Shown here piece after piece: positions 10,677 to 21,354 of a DNA stretch of 64,000 bases. Each line of letters starts with the position of its first letter. Position 1 is the first letter of the stretch. The position numbers and the translations under genes were made by a program. Under the pieces are notes generated by a model that ran no database searches, was not told where the DNA came from, and was given only the letters and a program-made list of their open reading frames with translations. Source of the stretch: Buddleja alternifolia (lineage: Eukaryota > Streptophyta > Magnoliopsida > Lamiales > Scrophulariaceae); assembly GCA_019426215.1 (NCBI GenBank), contig CM033401.1:15071134-15135133 (forward strand), given 5' to 3'.

Positions 10677-12293
10677 TTATCCCGCAGGAATGAAATCTTC
10701 TTCGAGTGCTGGAGGCATGTAGTTGATCGAATGATCAATCGTCTTCAGCGGGTCCAGTTGGAAGAAGTGCCTAGGCGCTAAAACGTCTTCAGCAACGCTC
10801 TGACCTTCTAAGCGTGCCTCTATTATCGCCTGAATAGAGATTGATGTTTGAACCTCGTTAGTAGCAGGTTCCTCAGCGTCAGTTGCAGTAACCTCTGCGG
10901 CAACATCTTTAGCGATAGCCACAACTTCTGTCATCTCAACATCTAGAAGGACATCTGTTGATGCTTCAGCAGTAGCTGGAACTATAGCTGTAACAAAAGA
11001 ACTATCCTCTATAAGAGCAGGATCTTCTACAGATGTAGGAAAATAAATGTTGTGGGAAGAAATAAACTTACCCTGAGAACTAGTCTCAACAGCAATACTC
11101 TGAGCGCTTGGCTCAGCAGCAACTTGAGCGCTTGGCTCAACAGCAACTTGAGCGCTTGGCTCAACAGTCTCAGGCTCTTCAGGAACAGGAGCAGCCCGAC
11201 GCTTGCTTGTCCTGGAGCGCTTGAATATTTTCTTCACGTTGACTCCTTCAACGAGCTTAAGCGCTTGAGCAGGAGGAGCAGCAGCTGGTTCATCAAATTC
11301 GATTTGTTTGATGATTCCTTCCAGCTTCCTCCGCTTTAGAGGTAACTTGTCCTGTGCATCCTCATCAGTTTCCTCATCATCTTTCTGAGGAGCAGGAACA
11401 GCTTGTACCTTGGGCTTTCTAGGAGCCCTCTTCTTGGTAACAGCCGGACGCTTCACGGCTTCTTCTGGCACTGGATGCTCCGCTTCCTCATCGAACGCTT
11501 GACGTACTTCCAGACGCTCAGATAGTGGTTTAGCAGCACCCCCAATTTTGGAAGGACTAAAAAGATTATTCAAAATCCTTTTTCCCAGCAACTTTGTCTT
11601 ATTCAACGGGAGACCAGACGAGTATACACACTTTGATCTATACAGCAGGTCACTTAGAACAAGCCCATAAGGTTTATTCGAGGCGCTTAGACAGTCCCAA
11701 AACCTTCCAAAAATGTATTCACTCCAGTTGATCTTAATGTTGAGGAGTATAGCAGTCATCATCTGAAATTGTACTGGGTTCACCTTATCAAAGGTTCCCA
11801 CTCGGCATTCTATGATCTTGCTGCAAAAATCAGCCAACAGACGGAATTTGGATACCAGTTCTTTCTTTTCAAAGTACTGAGTGGAGGGTATATCGTCGTA
11901 CGCACTCATGGTTGTCCATGCTTCCTTGATTTGTTTTAAAGTAACACAATCCAATGCCTCGCCCTCATTTGGAAGATTGAAGTTCTCGGCAATGGAGGCA
12001 GCAGACAGAATAAATTCCTTTGGAGACTCCTTCTTGGATAAGGGAATTAGACAAGAGATAGACTTCTTGTCCTCTGAAAGTTTAGCAGTTTTCCAGAAGG
12101 TGTCGACTTCAGTCGGAAACAGATAGGAGTATTGGGTCAAGAACGGTTTAAGCCCAGCTTTGACGACCATGTCCATCATGTCTGTTAGATTGATCTGAGG
12201 TTGTTCATAGAGGAATTTCCAGTCGACAACAAGGCCTTCAGTAACCTTGATGGTAAGTTCGGCAGAAGTAGACGAAGATTTCTTTGGTGCCAT
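10677..12293 (-). CDS. Sirevirus accessory (env-like) ORF, N-terminal part
   Basis: The start is ATG at 12293-12291 (MAPKKSSSTSAEL). The open frame continues upstream to 12500, but Sire-C homology begins at this point. The frame is open to a TAA at 10677. Residues about 1-260 form a conserved region (VVDWKFLYEQPQINL; NPVQFQMMTAILLNIKINW) that resembles the N-terminal fold of Transposase_32-type plant retroelement ORFs. This is a resemblance by eye. Residues about 270-420 are Ala/Pro/Glu-rich with basic clusters (KKRAPRKPK, KRRK, KRSRTSKRR) that look like nuclear localisation signals. A 24-bp repeat encodes VEPSAQVA units (11101-11167). I see no signal peptide and no transmembrane helix. It follows pol after a spacer of about 0.9 kb, so it is probably made from a spliced or separate RNA. 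Confidence 0.75.
   Translation of the reverse strand: MAPKKSSSTSAELTIKVTEGLVVDWKFLYEQPQINLTDMMDMVVKAGLKPFLTQYSYLFPTEVDTFWKTAKLSEDKKSISCLIPLSKKESPKEFILSAASIAENFNLPNEGEALDCVTLKQIKEAWTTMSAYDDIPSTQYFEKKELVSKFRLLADFCSKIIECRVGTFDKVNPVQFQMMTAILLNIKINWSEYIFGRFWDCLSASNKPYGLVLSDLLYRSKCVYSSGLPLNKTKLLGKRILNNLFSPSKIGGAAKPLSERLEVRQAFDEEAEHPVPEEAVKRPAVTKKRAPRKPKVQAVPAPQKDDEETDEDAQDKLPLKRRKLEGIIKQIEFDEPAAAPPAQALKLVEGVNVKKIFKRSRTSKRRAAPVPEEPETVEPSAQVAVEPSAQVAAEPSAQSIAVETSSQGKFISSHNIYFPTSVEDPALIEDSSFVTAIVPATAEASTDVLLDVEMTEVVAIAKDVAAEVTATDAEEPATNEVQTSISIQAIIEARLEGQSVAEDVLAPRHFFQLDPLKTIDHSINYMPPALEEDFIPAG
11101..11167. repeat. 24-bp in-frame tandem repeat in the accessory ORF
   Basis: TGAGCGCTTGGCTCAACAGC-type units start at 11101, 11125 and 11149. 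Sire-C has only about two at 40374. The length keeps the reading frame, so the protein gains EPSAQVA(V/A) units. Confidence 0.9.
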
Positions 12294-13157
12294 TTTTAGT
12301 GAAAGAGATGAACTGAGATTTTCTTTTGCTTTGAGAGAGAGAGAATAAATTTTGCAGATATGTTTGAGTAAAAGTGAATTGTCTTTCTGCAGAAATTGTA
12401 TTTTAAATGACACAGTAAAGAATTTTTGAAACTTGTGTTCTCTAGTCTCTGTAGGATTTAGACACGTGTAACGACTTTTGAATCTCAGCCATAAATTCAT
12501 TAACTGCGGACGCGAGTTTTGTGTAATAGAGAGAAGTTACATTTGGTAATTCTCATATAAAGATTTGACATCCGAGTTAAAATTTTAAAAAAAAATGTTT
12601 GGCATTTTCAGAGTGTAACATACGCGCCTGTTTGTACACTGACACGTACACAAACACGTACTATCTCTGTACTGTCATTTTGAAAAAGAAACTTTTGGTT
12701 ACCCACCAGTTTGATGTGATAGAAGCGTGCGCGTAGAGTACAAAATAGACTTTTGAGTCTACCCACTACTTCGAAAGAAGATTGTAAACTTTATGCATGG
12801 CTGGTAAAGAAAATATTTTTATATTAAGAGTTGATTGGAATTGATTCAACGCTTAACTGATACTACACTAGTTGGTATATGAAAATTAGACGCTTAGGAT
12901 TGAAAAGACTTTTATATTTGAGCGTCCAATATTTTATGCATAAGTAATACTGAGCGTTGATGATCATGCATCTGATAATTTTGATCATTGACGCTTGAAG
13001 TTATGGTCAAGTACAATTTTAAGGTTCCCCCTAAATTTGATATCTTGTACCAGTTAGGAAGATCTTTTTAGACATAAATTAAGTGCATTCCCCCTAAATT
13101 ATATGTCTAATAAAATATGATACAAAATGATTAAGCGTTTAAATCAATCATACCTAA
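12294..13157 (-). other. Non-coding spacer between pol and the accessory ORF of Sire-B
   Basis: No ORF of interest is visible. The matching region in Sire-C (41543-42400) is similar. On the minus strand, purine-rich runs such as TAGGGGGAATGCAC occur near 13090. They could act as a second purine tract or a splicing region, but neither can be shown here. Confidence 0.6.
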
Positions 13158-16100
13158 TTAACTTCTCAAAGTGAGAAAACGTAGTTCGTTGAGTGCTTTG
13201 GTGAAGATATCTGCCAATTGTTTGTCAGTTCCAATGAAGTGCATGGAGATATCTTTCTTTTTGAATGTGGTCACGAACAAAATGGTATCTAATGTCAATG
13301 TGTTTGGTTCTGGAATGAAGAACAGGGTTTTGAGTCATGGCTAGAGCGCTTTGGTTATCACAATGAATGGGGGTTAGACCTAGGATTATTCCATAATCTC
13401 TAAGTTGTTGCCTCATCCATAATACTTGTGCACAACAACTTCCTGCAGCTACATATTCAGCTTCGGCTGTAGAGGTAGCTATGGATTGTTGTTTCTTGCT
13501 ATGCCATGAAACTAACCTATCACCTAGAAATTGACAAGTACCGCTAGTACTTTTACGATCTATTTTGCAACCTGCAAAATCTGCATCTGAGTAACCAATT
13601 AGTTCAAAAGGAGAATCCCTAGGATACCATAAGCCCACATTCTGTGTGCCTTTAAGGTATTTAAGGATCTTCTTGGTGGCAATAAAGTGTGACTCTTTAG
13701 GATTAGCTTGAAATCGTGCACACATGCATACCGAAAACATAATATCAGGTCTACTGGCAGTAACATAAAGAAGTGAACCGATGATACCTCTATAATTAGT
13801 AATATCAACTTTCTTTCCACATTCATCTTTATCTAGCTTAAGTGTTTGGCTCATTGGAATTTTTGAATATGATGCATTTTCCATACCAAATTTCTTAATC
13901 ATATCTCTTGTATATTTAGCTTGGTTAATAAATATTCCATTAGGGAGTTGTTTAACTTGTAATCCTAAGAAGAAAGTTAATTCACCCATCATGCTCATTT
14001 CAAATTGTTCTTGCATCATTTTCGAAAATTTCTCACACAGACGCTTGTTAGTAGAACCAAATATAATATCATCAACATAAATTTGGACTAAGAGAATATC
14101 TTCGTTATTGGTAATTTTAAATAACGTTGTATCAACGCTGCCTTTTGAAAAGCCTTTACCAATAAGAAAGATAGAGAGAGTGTCATACCATGCTCGGGGT
14201 GCTTGCTTAAGCCCATAAAGTGCTTTGTCTAGCTTGTAAACCATACCCTTACCATGATTGTTGATGAATCCTGGTGGTTGCTCCACATATACTTCTTCTT
14301 GGAGTTTACCATTCAGGAAGGCACTCTTCACGTCCATCTGATACACCATGAACTTGTTGAACGCTGCATACGCTAGAAACATGCGGATTGCTTCAAGACG
14401 AGCGACAGGAGCGTATGTCTCATCAAAGTCAATACCCTCCTCTTGGCAATATCCTTGAGCTACGAGTCTGGCTTTGTTTCTTATCACAATGCCGTTCTCA
14501 TCCATCTTGTTTCTATATACCCATCTAGTTCCAATAACTCCTTGGTGAGTTGGCCTTGGTACTAGCATCCAAACCTTATTTCGTTCAAACTGATTAAGCT
14601 CTTCTTGCATAGCTTCAATCCAGCTTGGGTCGCTTAGCGCTTCATCCACTTTCTTAGGTTCCATTTGAGATAGAAAGCTTGCGAACATAGCCTCATTGAA
14701 CGTAGCGGCTCTAGTCCTAACAGGCGCTTCAATATCTCCAATAATCTGCTCAGGTGGATGATCACGCAGCCAAAGTCTGTCTGGTTGGAAGGGGTTAGGA
14801 GGTTGAACAGGCGCTTGAGGATCATACGCTTGACTACTTTCTTGCGTAGGCGCTCCAAGTTCACAATTCCTTGTGTGCTCTTGATGATCACTCTCTTCAT
14901 GATCATCAGCATTTCTTACATGATTATCTAGAGTAATCTTAGGAGGTGGCACTGAGATCTCATCATCGTCGTCAGTATCTTCATCAATAGTAATCTTAGA
15001 TGCTTGATGACATAGATCTTCAACTCCTATATCATTTATATTAACCTTACTCGGTTCTTGGTTAGCATCATCAAAAACAACATGAATAGATTCCTCAACC
15101 TTCGATTTGATCTTATTTAGGATGTGAAAATTCTTTCCATTCTTGGCGTAGCCTAGAAAGATTCCCTCATCCGCTTTAGGATCAAATGTCTTTAGGCTTT
15201 GGGATCCATTATTATGAATAAAGCACTTAGAACCAAAGATGTGAAAATATGAAACATTTGGTTTACGTCCTTTCCACAATTCATATGGAGTTTTCCCATG
15301 CTGTTTGTTGATCATGCAACGGTTTTGAATGTAACAGGCAATGTTGATCGCTTCAGCCCAAAACCTAGGAGCGAGCTTGGATTCTGCTAACATAGTCCTA
15401 GTGGCTTCCTTAAGCGTTCGGTTCCGGCGCTCAGCAACACCATTTTGTTGGGGAGTTCTGGGAGCTGAATACTCATGATGTATTCCATTTTCTGCACAAA
15501 ACTTTTCAACAATCTTGTTAGTAAACTCAGTACCGTGATCACATCTTATTCTTACAACCTTAAGATTTTTCAATATTTGAAGTTGCCGAATAAGCGTTGT
15601 TAACTTGTCACATGTTTCATCTTTGGATGAAAGAAATTCCACCCAAGTAAATCGAGAGAAATCGTCTACTATCACCAAAGTATACTTCTTAATGCTTACA
15701 CTGATCGTTTAAACAGGTCCAAACAAATCCATGTGAAGTAGTTCAACTATTCTAGAGGTAGATAGATGAGGTTTTCTCTTGAACGATGATTTGACTTGTT
15801 TACCCATTTGACAAGCATCACAAAGGCGATCCTTATGAAATGGTCCATTTGGTAATCCTTCTACAAGATTTTGACTTATAAGCTGAGAGATTGTTTTGAA
15901 GTTGAGGTGATTCATTATTCTATGCCATAACCAACCCATTTTAGATTCATTTTTAGCAACAAAACATGTTGGGTTGTTATCAAGTGTTGAACCCCAATCT
16001 ACCAAATATACGTTGTTAGTTCGTTTTCCTTTCAATTTAGTCGACTTAGTCTTAGCGTCGTTTATATAGCAACAGTCACTTGAGAATATGACTTCAAAGG

Positions 16101-16356
16101 CTTTATCACAAAATTGACTTATGCTTAATAAATTGTGCTTCAGACCCTCAACATAATAAACATCACTTATCATGATGTTCCCCCTATGCACAGTACTTAT
16201 ACGTTTGGTTTTACCTTTGGAGTTGTCACCAAATACAACCTGAGGACCATTGGCAGCTTGATAGTTGATCAGAAGATCTTTGGAGCCAGTCATGTGCCTT
16301 GACGATCCACTATCAAAGTACTATACAGATGTATCGGCTCTAGCTCTAGGTACCTG
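13158..16356 (-). pseudogene. pol: Sire-B pol: protease, integrase, reverse transcriptase, RNase H
   Basis: The minus strand reads, in copia order: retropepsin (YFDSGSSRHMT, about 16320), gag-pre-integrase with an HHCC zinc site (HRIMNH ... CDAC), integrase core with Asp in LLHMDLFGP, Asp in CDHGTEF and Glu in NGVAERRNR, reverse transcriptase ([13 protein letters not shown], catalytic YVDD at about residue 534 of the 15678-13225 ORF), and RNase H ([27 protein letters not shown]). Lesions are TAG replacing the Trp before the protease site (16321-16323), TAA after LFGPV (15709-15711), and an extra A in the A-run near 13262 that ends the ORF at 13225 instead of about 13158. The central 817-codon ORF is otherwise open. 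Sire-C has Trp and Gln at the first two sites, so the copy decayed after insertion. Confidence 0.92.
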
Positions 16357-16438
16357 CAATCAAAAGGGAAGTTCTATTTCTGTTCAGGTACCCATTGTTG
16401 CTTGGGTCCTTTAACATTATTAACATTGTTAGTTTGAA

Positions 16439-18571
16439 TTAGAACTTAGGAACCCATATTTGCCTAGTCTTCATTGTAGGAATACTGGCATTTTTGGGTT
16501 TCACAACGTGTTGTGTGTACTTTTTGGGTGTATAATAATAATATCCTTGATTATAATGGCAGTCATAATCATAGTCATAATCATAATCATCATAGTATCG
16601 ATAATATGATCTTGGCTGTCTTGGATATTGAAACTGGTATTTCCTTGGCGCTAGCTTGGGTTGCACTTTTGGTGCTGGACGCTTAGCGCTTGATTCATAG
16701 TGGTCAGTCTTATCTTTAGCCTTTTTAGCGTTTGGATAAACCCGTCTTTGTGAATCATTTGCCTTAGCCTTACCCTTGCCTGAGTTAGCTTTGACTTTCT
16801 CATTTGGCCTCTTACCATTGTCACTGGGTTCATTTTGAGTTTGACCTTGTGAACCTTTTTCAACAAAGATAACACCCTTTCCTTTGTTGTTTGCCGTAAC
16901 ATTAGATTGATTGGATTGTTTACCGAGTTTATCGCATCCTAAACCGATCTTCTCACCAAATAATCTAGTTACTTCAGTCACATTATCCAACTTTCTAGAA
17001 GCTTTTGATAATGATGAGATGAGCTGCTCTGATTTAGCAAGTCTAGCGATCAGATCAGCTTCTCTCTTGACTATTATATTTAGATCGCTTTTTAATTGAA
17101 TGATTTCACTCTCAAGCGATTGGTTTTTCTCAATGCATTGTTGCTGAATTCGCAATTCTGCTCTGAGCGTTACTTTATCTCTTGTGAGCGATGAAATAAT
17201 AGCGAGATCATTTTGATATATTTTGGCGGCTTCTTGACATTCATTGTAGTATTCTTTGACTTTGTCAAGTAATTCATCATAAGACAGAGGGATAGATAAT
17301 TCATTGATTACCTCAGGATACGCTTCATTATCTCTGGCCATGAGACATATGAGCGCTGAGTCATCTAATGGCTCATCATCGTCGCTACTTTCTTCTGATG
17401 ATTTTAAATCTTCAGGTGCGGATGCTGGTTCTAATTCAGCTAGCAAACCTTGTTGACGAAGGTTGCTCCTGGAATCCTGTCTTGAGGGCTTGGATACGTT
17501 TGGATAAGGGCAGTTTACCTGGTAGTGCCCTGGTTTCCTGCAATTGTAACAAAGATTAGTTTTCATCTTTTGTTCATTTGTTAACCTTGCAATGTGTGGT
17601 TTTGAGACCACTGGAGCTGGGAGATTTTGAGTAGACGCTTGGTACTGAACAGGCACTTGGGGTGAAGGAACAGAATATTGAGGCGCTTGAAGCTGTTGTT
17701 GCATCGGAGAAGGTGCTTGATATGAACTTTGTCCTTGATTATTGAAACCTTTTCCTTTCTTTTCATATCTGAAGAACTTTCTGAATCTATTTAGCAAGGC
17801 TAATTCCTCTTCTTCATCGATATCTAAATGCTTTCCTTTATTCCCCGATTTGCCTTTGATTGATGCTATAAGAGCTCCAAATTCAATCACCGGACTACTC
17901 ACAACATCACTAGCAGAATTCAACTCGAACTCAAATATCTTGAGCTCTGAAAAGGCGTCTTCTGGAGTTAGGTGATCCAGCATATTTGATTCTCTCATAG
18001 CGGTTGTCTTCATCAAGAATTTACTTGGTAAACTTCTAAAGATCTTAACCCCCATTTCTCGATTCTGCAAATCCATTCCCAATGATGTAAGTTCTGTAAC
18101 TAGAGCTGTAAATCTGATATCCAATTGCTCTAAAGTTTCATCGGGTAGCATCTTAAATCCGTTAAACTTTTCCTTGGCGATGGAAAGTTTATTTTCTTTA
18201 ATTTGAGCTGAACCACCACAAATTTTAGCTAACTTATCCCATATTTCTTTAGTGGTTTTGCACGACTTGATCTTGTTGAATAAGTTGTCATTTTCACCAA
18301 TAGCCGTATATAGAGCGTTACGACCAACATTGTCCAAATTAGCTCTTCGACGCTCATCTGGAGACCATTCTTGTTTTGATTTCTCAACGTAACCATTGGG
18401 AATTTCTTCCGTGGCTCCAGGCGCTCTTGTGATAATTTTATATATTTTGATTGGCCCATCTGAAATAATATCACACATGTCATCATCACATGAACAGAGA
18501 TATGTAAATGCTTTGACTTTCCATGTGTCAAAATTTGACTCAGTCAGTTTGGGAACTTTAGCAAATGCCAT
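16439..18571 (-). CDS. gag: Sire-B Gag, 710 aa, with zinc knuckle and coiled coil
   Basis: An open minus-strand frame runs from ATG at 18571 (MAFAKVPKLTESNFDTWKVK). Residues about 1-240 are the UBN2-type capsid region. A CX2CX4HX4C zinc knuckle (CYNCRKPGHYQVNCP) lies at about residues 340-354. A Gln/Pro-rich linker precedes it and an acidic stretch (SSEESSDDDEPLDD) follows. Residues about 450-560 have a heptad-like coiled coil (LESEIIQLKSDLNIIVKREA), and the end is Tyr/Asp-rich (YYDDYDYDYDYD). The long extension beyond the zinc knuckle is typical of Sirevirus Gag. In Sire-C the frame goes on about 20 codons past this stop to a TAG, so the C-terminus here is slightly shortened by a frameshift near 16440. 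This is the best-preserved protein of the three Sireviruses. Confidence 0.9.
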   Translation of the reverse strand: MAFAKVPKLTESNFDTWKVKAFTYLCSCDDDMCDIISDGPIKIYKIITRAPGATEEIPNGYVEKSKQEWSPDERRRANLDNVGRNALYTAIGENDNLFNKIKSCKTTKEIWDKLAKICGGSAQIKENKLSIAKEKFNGFKMLPDETLEQLDIRFTALVTELTSLGMDLQNREMGVKIFRSLPSKFLMKTTAMRESNMLDHLTPEDAFSELKIFEFELNSASDVVSSPVIEFGALIASIKGKSGNKGKHLDIDEEEELALLNRFRKFFRYEKKGKGFNNQGQSSYQAPSPMQQQLQAPQYSVPSPQVPVQYQASTQNLPAPVVSKPHIARLTNEQKMKTNLCYNCRKPGHYQVNCPYPNVSKPSRQDSRSNLRQQGLLAELEPASAPEDLKSSEESSDDDEPLDDSALICLMARDNEAYPEVINELSIPLSYDELLDKVKEYYNECQEAAKIYQNDLAIISSLTRDKVTLRAELRIQQQCIEKNQSLESEIIQLKSDLNIIVKREADLIARLAKSEQLISSLSKASRKLDNVTEVTRLFGEKIGLGCDKLGKQSNQSNVTANNKGKGVIFVEKGSQGQTQNEPSDNGKRPNEKVKANSGKGKAKANDSQRRVYPNAKKAKDKTDHYESSAKRPAPKVQPKLAPRKYQFQYPRQPRSYYRYYDDYDYDYDYDCHYNQGYYYYTPKKYTQHVVKPKNASIPTMKTRQIWVPKF

Positions 18572-18657
18572 ATCAAAATTTTTAAAAGCAACTAGATTTT
18601 GAAAAAGGATCTAAACAAGTAGTTATGCTTGGAAATTTTAAAATTTCAACTTTAACC

Positions 18658-18669
18658 GCTCTGATACTA
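18658..18669 (-). promoter_or_regulatory. Primer binding site of Sire-B (initiator tRNA-Met type)
   Basis: Minus-strand AGTATCAGAGC follows the 5' LTR by two bases and matches the 3' end complement of initiator tRNA-Met (TGGTATCAGAGC) with one change. Sire-C has TGGTATCCGAGC at 53239-53250. Confidence 0.85.
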
Positions 18670-18671
18670 CT

Positions 18672-20208
18672 TGTTGGTCCCAAGTGGCATACGAAAGGAT
18701 CTAGAAGGGGAGGAGGGGTTGAATAGACCCTGAAGTCTTTTTCGACTTCAAAAGATTTCGAATTAAAATGATTTTTGGACGCTTGAAAAAGTAGACGCTT
18801 GAATTGTCTAACGCTTGACTTAAGCGTTCACTTAAAATATAGGCGCTTTGGTGAAGCGTCTAACGAAGACTGTTTTTATAACGTTAACTTAGATTTCAAG
18901 AATTGAATACTTTAACCGAGTAGGTTTGAGCGTTCACTTCTTTGATCAGTGTTCGCACAGCGGAATGATTTTTTTTGTCTTCTTTTAAAAGCTTTAGCGT
19001 CACAAGAAGTTTCTTACTTGCTTAGCTTTTGATTGTGTTTTACTTAATCAGTTTATGCAATGATATGATAGTTAAAAGAATTGACTGAAAAGTAGATAAC
19101 ACAATATTTGTAAGGTTCGTTGGGTGGTGTAATCCCAACTACGTCCTTCTTCTCCTCGAACACTTGGAGGCAATCCACTAAAATGATTCTCAAAGAATCA
19201 CACAGAATCTTCTACAAATTAGGGAGAGATGGATGTCGATGACTTGAGCTCCTTGATCACACAGATTTCTGCTCCAAATCACTTCAATCCCCTTGCTTCT
19301 TTCACCCAGAAATATGGCAAGTATCCAACTTGGACTTCACACAGATCGCGAGGCTTGGATAGGGGTTTTTCTAAAAGGGTTTGTTTGATTTTGATGAAGT
19401 TCAAACAACTGCAAATATCTCTATAGTAATGTAGTTTCTTCGAAAAGAATGTTTGAGATATTGGGTTGACTGTCTCAGGATATGAAGAAAAGCAAAGAGA
19501 ATAATTTCTTGAAAGTTTGGCTTTTCTGAGATTGTAAGGAATGAGACTTCAATGCAACAACAATTCGACTTGATAATTGTTCTCTATATTTGGCTTGTTG
19601 TTGAAGTCCTATTTATAGGCATTCTTGGAAAAAGTGTCCGTTTGACACATGCAAGCGCGTGTGTCTCTCACTTTCGCGAGTGAACAACTTTTGTCCTTTT
19701 TCCTAAAAATCTGCTGCACAAAAGTTGGTGCTGCAGTCTTTGAATAGTTGACAGTCCAATAGGGTGGCTTCTCCGTACGTCTGAAAGTGCTTATCACATT
19801 TAATGCTCTTATCAGCATTTAATGCATTTGAATTAAATGCCCGTTGGTATTTAATGCTTTGAGAGTATTTGCATTAAAACTCCTTCTGGACTTAGAAATA
19901 AATTCAAGTGAAATTACTTCTGTCCTATAAGGTAACGCTTGATTAGCTGGTCAATTGGACGCTTGGAGACTTTCTCTTCATTCAGAAATCAGGCGCTTGA
20001 GGCTTCGAACTTTATCACTGATAAACTCACTCAGAAATTATCAGACGCTTAGCCTAAGACTACTTAGCCTAACAATCTGGAACAAATATAAAACAAAGCC
20101 TATTACAAATCTAACACCTCAAAGCTGAAAAACAAACTTACATAATTTTGGGGTCTAACAAAGGTCCTAATTGTAATCATCAAAACATCTAACATGAAAT
20201 TCCTAACA
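18672..20208 (-). repeat. Sire-B 5' LTR
   Basis: This is the partner of 6264-7783, similar along its whole length by eye, with most differences in the first 350 bp. The ends are TGTTGGTCCC at 18672 and CCTAACA at 20208. The TATA box is at 19609-19617. The close match between the two LTRs points to a fairly recent insertion. Confidence 0.93.
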
Positions 20209-21229
20209 TGAAATTTTGGTTCGAACGTTGGAGTCAGCGGAACAGTTTTGAAAATTTCCAAATTCTACACTTACACGGACTCTTCTCAAAACAAGCCTAT
20301 AAATACAAGTAATGCAGTAGGGTTTAGAGAGCAGTGTTTTTCAGAGTCATTCTCCAACAATATTCCCTTTTTTTCATAGAGAGTTAGACTAGGGTTCTAT
20401 CTTTAATAATTCTCCATAGAAGTAGAAAAAGAAGATTGAAGGAAAAAGAAAATCTACACAAGTCATAAGGAGTTTTTGTTATTGTTTATTATTGTCATGA
20501 GTATTTTAGTTGTTTTTCATATCATTATGAGTAGCTAAATTTGTGGACTAAGGCCATGCTTAGGCTGAATTATGATATTTGAGTTATAAAAGTATTTCTC
20601 GTAAGAATGATTTATATTACTTTGTGTTATAATCTTGTTCTCAGTGCTTAGTGTGTTTGGCCAACATATTTAAGATCTAATGCTTAATTTACCTGTTCGG
20701 GAGAAAGTAGATTAAGATGCAAGAGGGATTCATAACATCTTCTAAGTTAGTTGATGCAAGGGATAATTACATACTCCGAATGCTGTTAGCAGAGTTTATT
20801 TGGAGGGATAAATCTGAATAAATTTTGGGAAAATTCTAGTTCTTAATGCATGCAGTAGAGGTTGCTGCAACCAATCTAGTGTAGGTTACCATGAGCGAGG
20901 GATCCGCGTGTTAATAATATTAAGGAATTTTCCACCTTAGCAATATTTGTCTAAAATACGAGAATACTAATATAACGAGAATTGATTAGTTTGTGTCGAT
21001 GCATGTGTCTTAGTTGTTTTTATTCATTGCTTTTTCATACCTTTAATTATTGTTTTTGTTAGTTTATGATTTATTTCTCTTTAAGTTTACAATTGCTTGA
21101 GTTAATTTACTATTTTTGCTATAACACAAATCTCTGTGGGTTAGACATCCCGGCCTTAATTGTCCACTCTATTACTACACATGATCAGTCCTCTTGTTGT
21201 CAAATACATGATTAGGTTTTCATGCATCA
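20209..21229 (+). repeat. Gyp-F 5' LTR, right piece
   Basis: It matches 27788-28800 of the 3' LTR, including TTCTCCAACAATATTCC and the terminal GCATCA. The 3' LTR segment 27574-27787 has no counterpart in either piece of the 5' LTR. Confidence 0.92.
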
Positions 21230-21235
21230 AGTTTT

Positions 21236-21253
21236 TGGCGCCGTTGCCTGGGA
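21236..21253 (+). promoter_or_regulatory. Primer binding site of Gyp-F (tRNA-Asp type)
   Basis: TGGCGCCGTTGCCTGGGA lies six bases after the LTR. It complements the 3' end of plant tRNA-Asp with one mismatch. This primer site is characteristic of Athila/Tat gypsy elements. Confidence 0.88.
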
Positions 21254-21354
21254 TTTGCCTGTTTTAGCATAGTTATTTTAATTTAAACTTTTCTTGTTTT
21301 TCAATTAAATTCTATCTTTATTTTACCTTTTTGTTTGATATCTTTTTCAGGTTT

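Larger units (their letters stand above)
6264..20208 (-). mobile_element. Sire-B: full-length Sirevirus-type copia element
   Basis: The 13.9-kb minus-strand element has two closely similar LTRs (18672-20208 as 5' LTR, 6264-7783 as 3' LTR) with TGTTGG...CTAACA ends on the plus strand. Between them, in minus-strand order, are a primer site, gag, PR-INT-RT-RNase H, a spacer, a very long accessory ORF and a purine tract. The order and the extra ORF after pol are those of Sireviruses. All major ORFs contain stops or shifts, so the copy is defective. Flanking pentamers TTTAG and TGAAA do not match, and about 214 bp of the surrounding Gyp-F LTR is missing. Confidence 0.92.
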
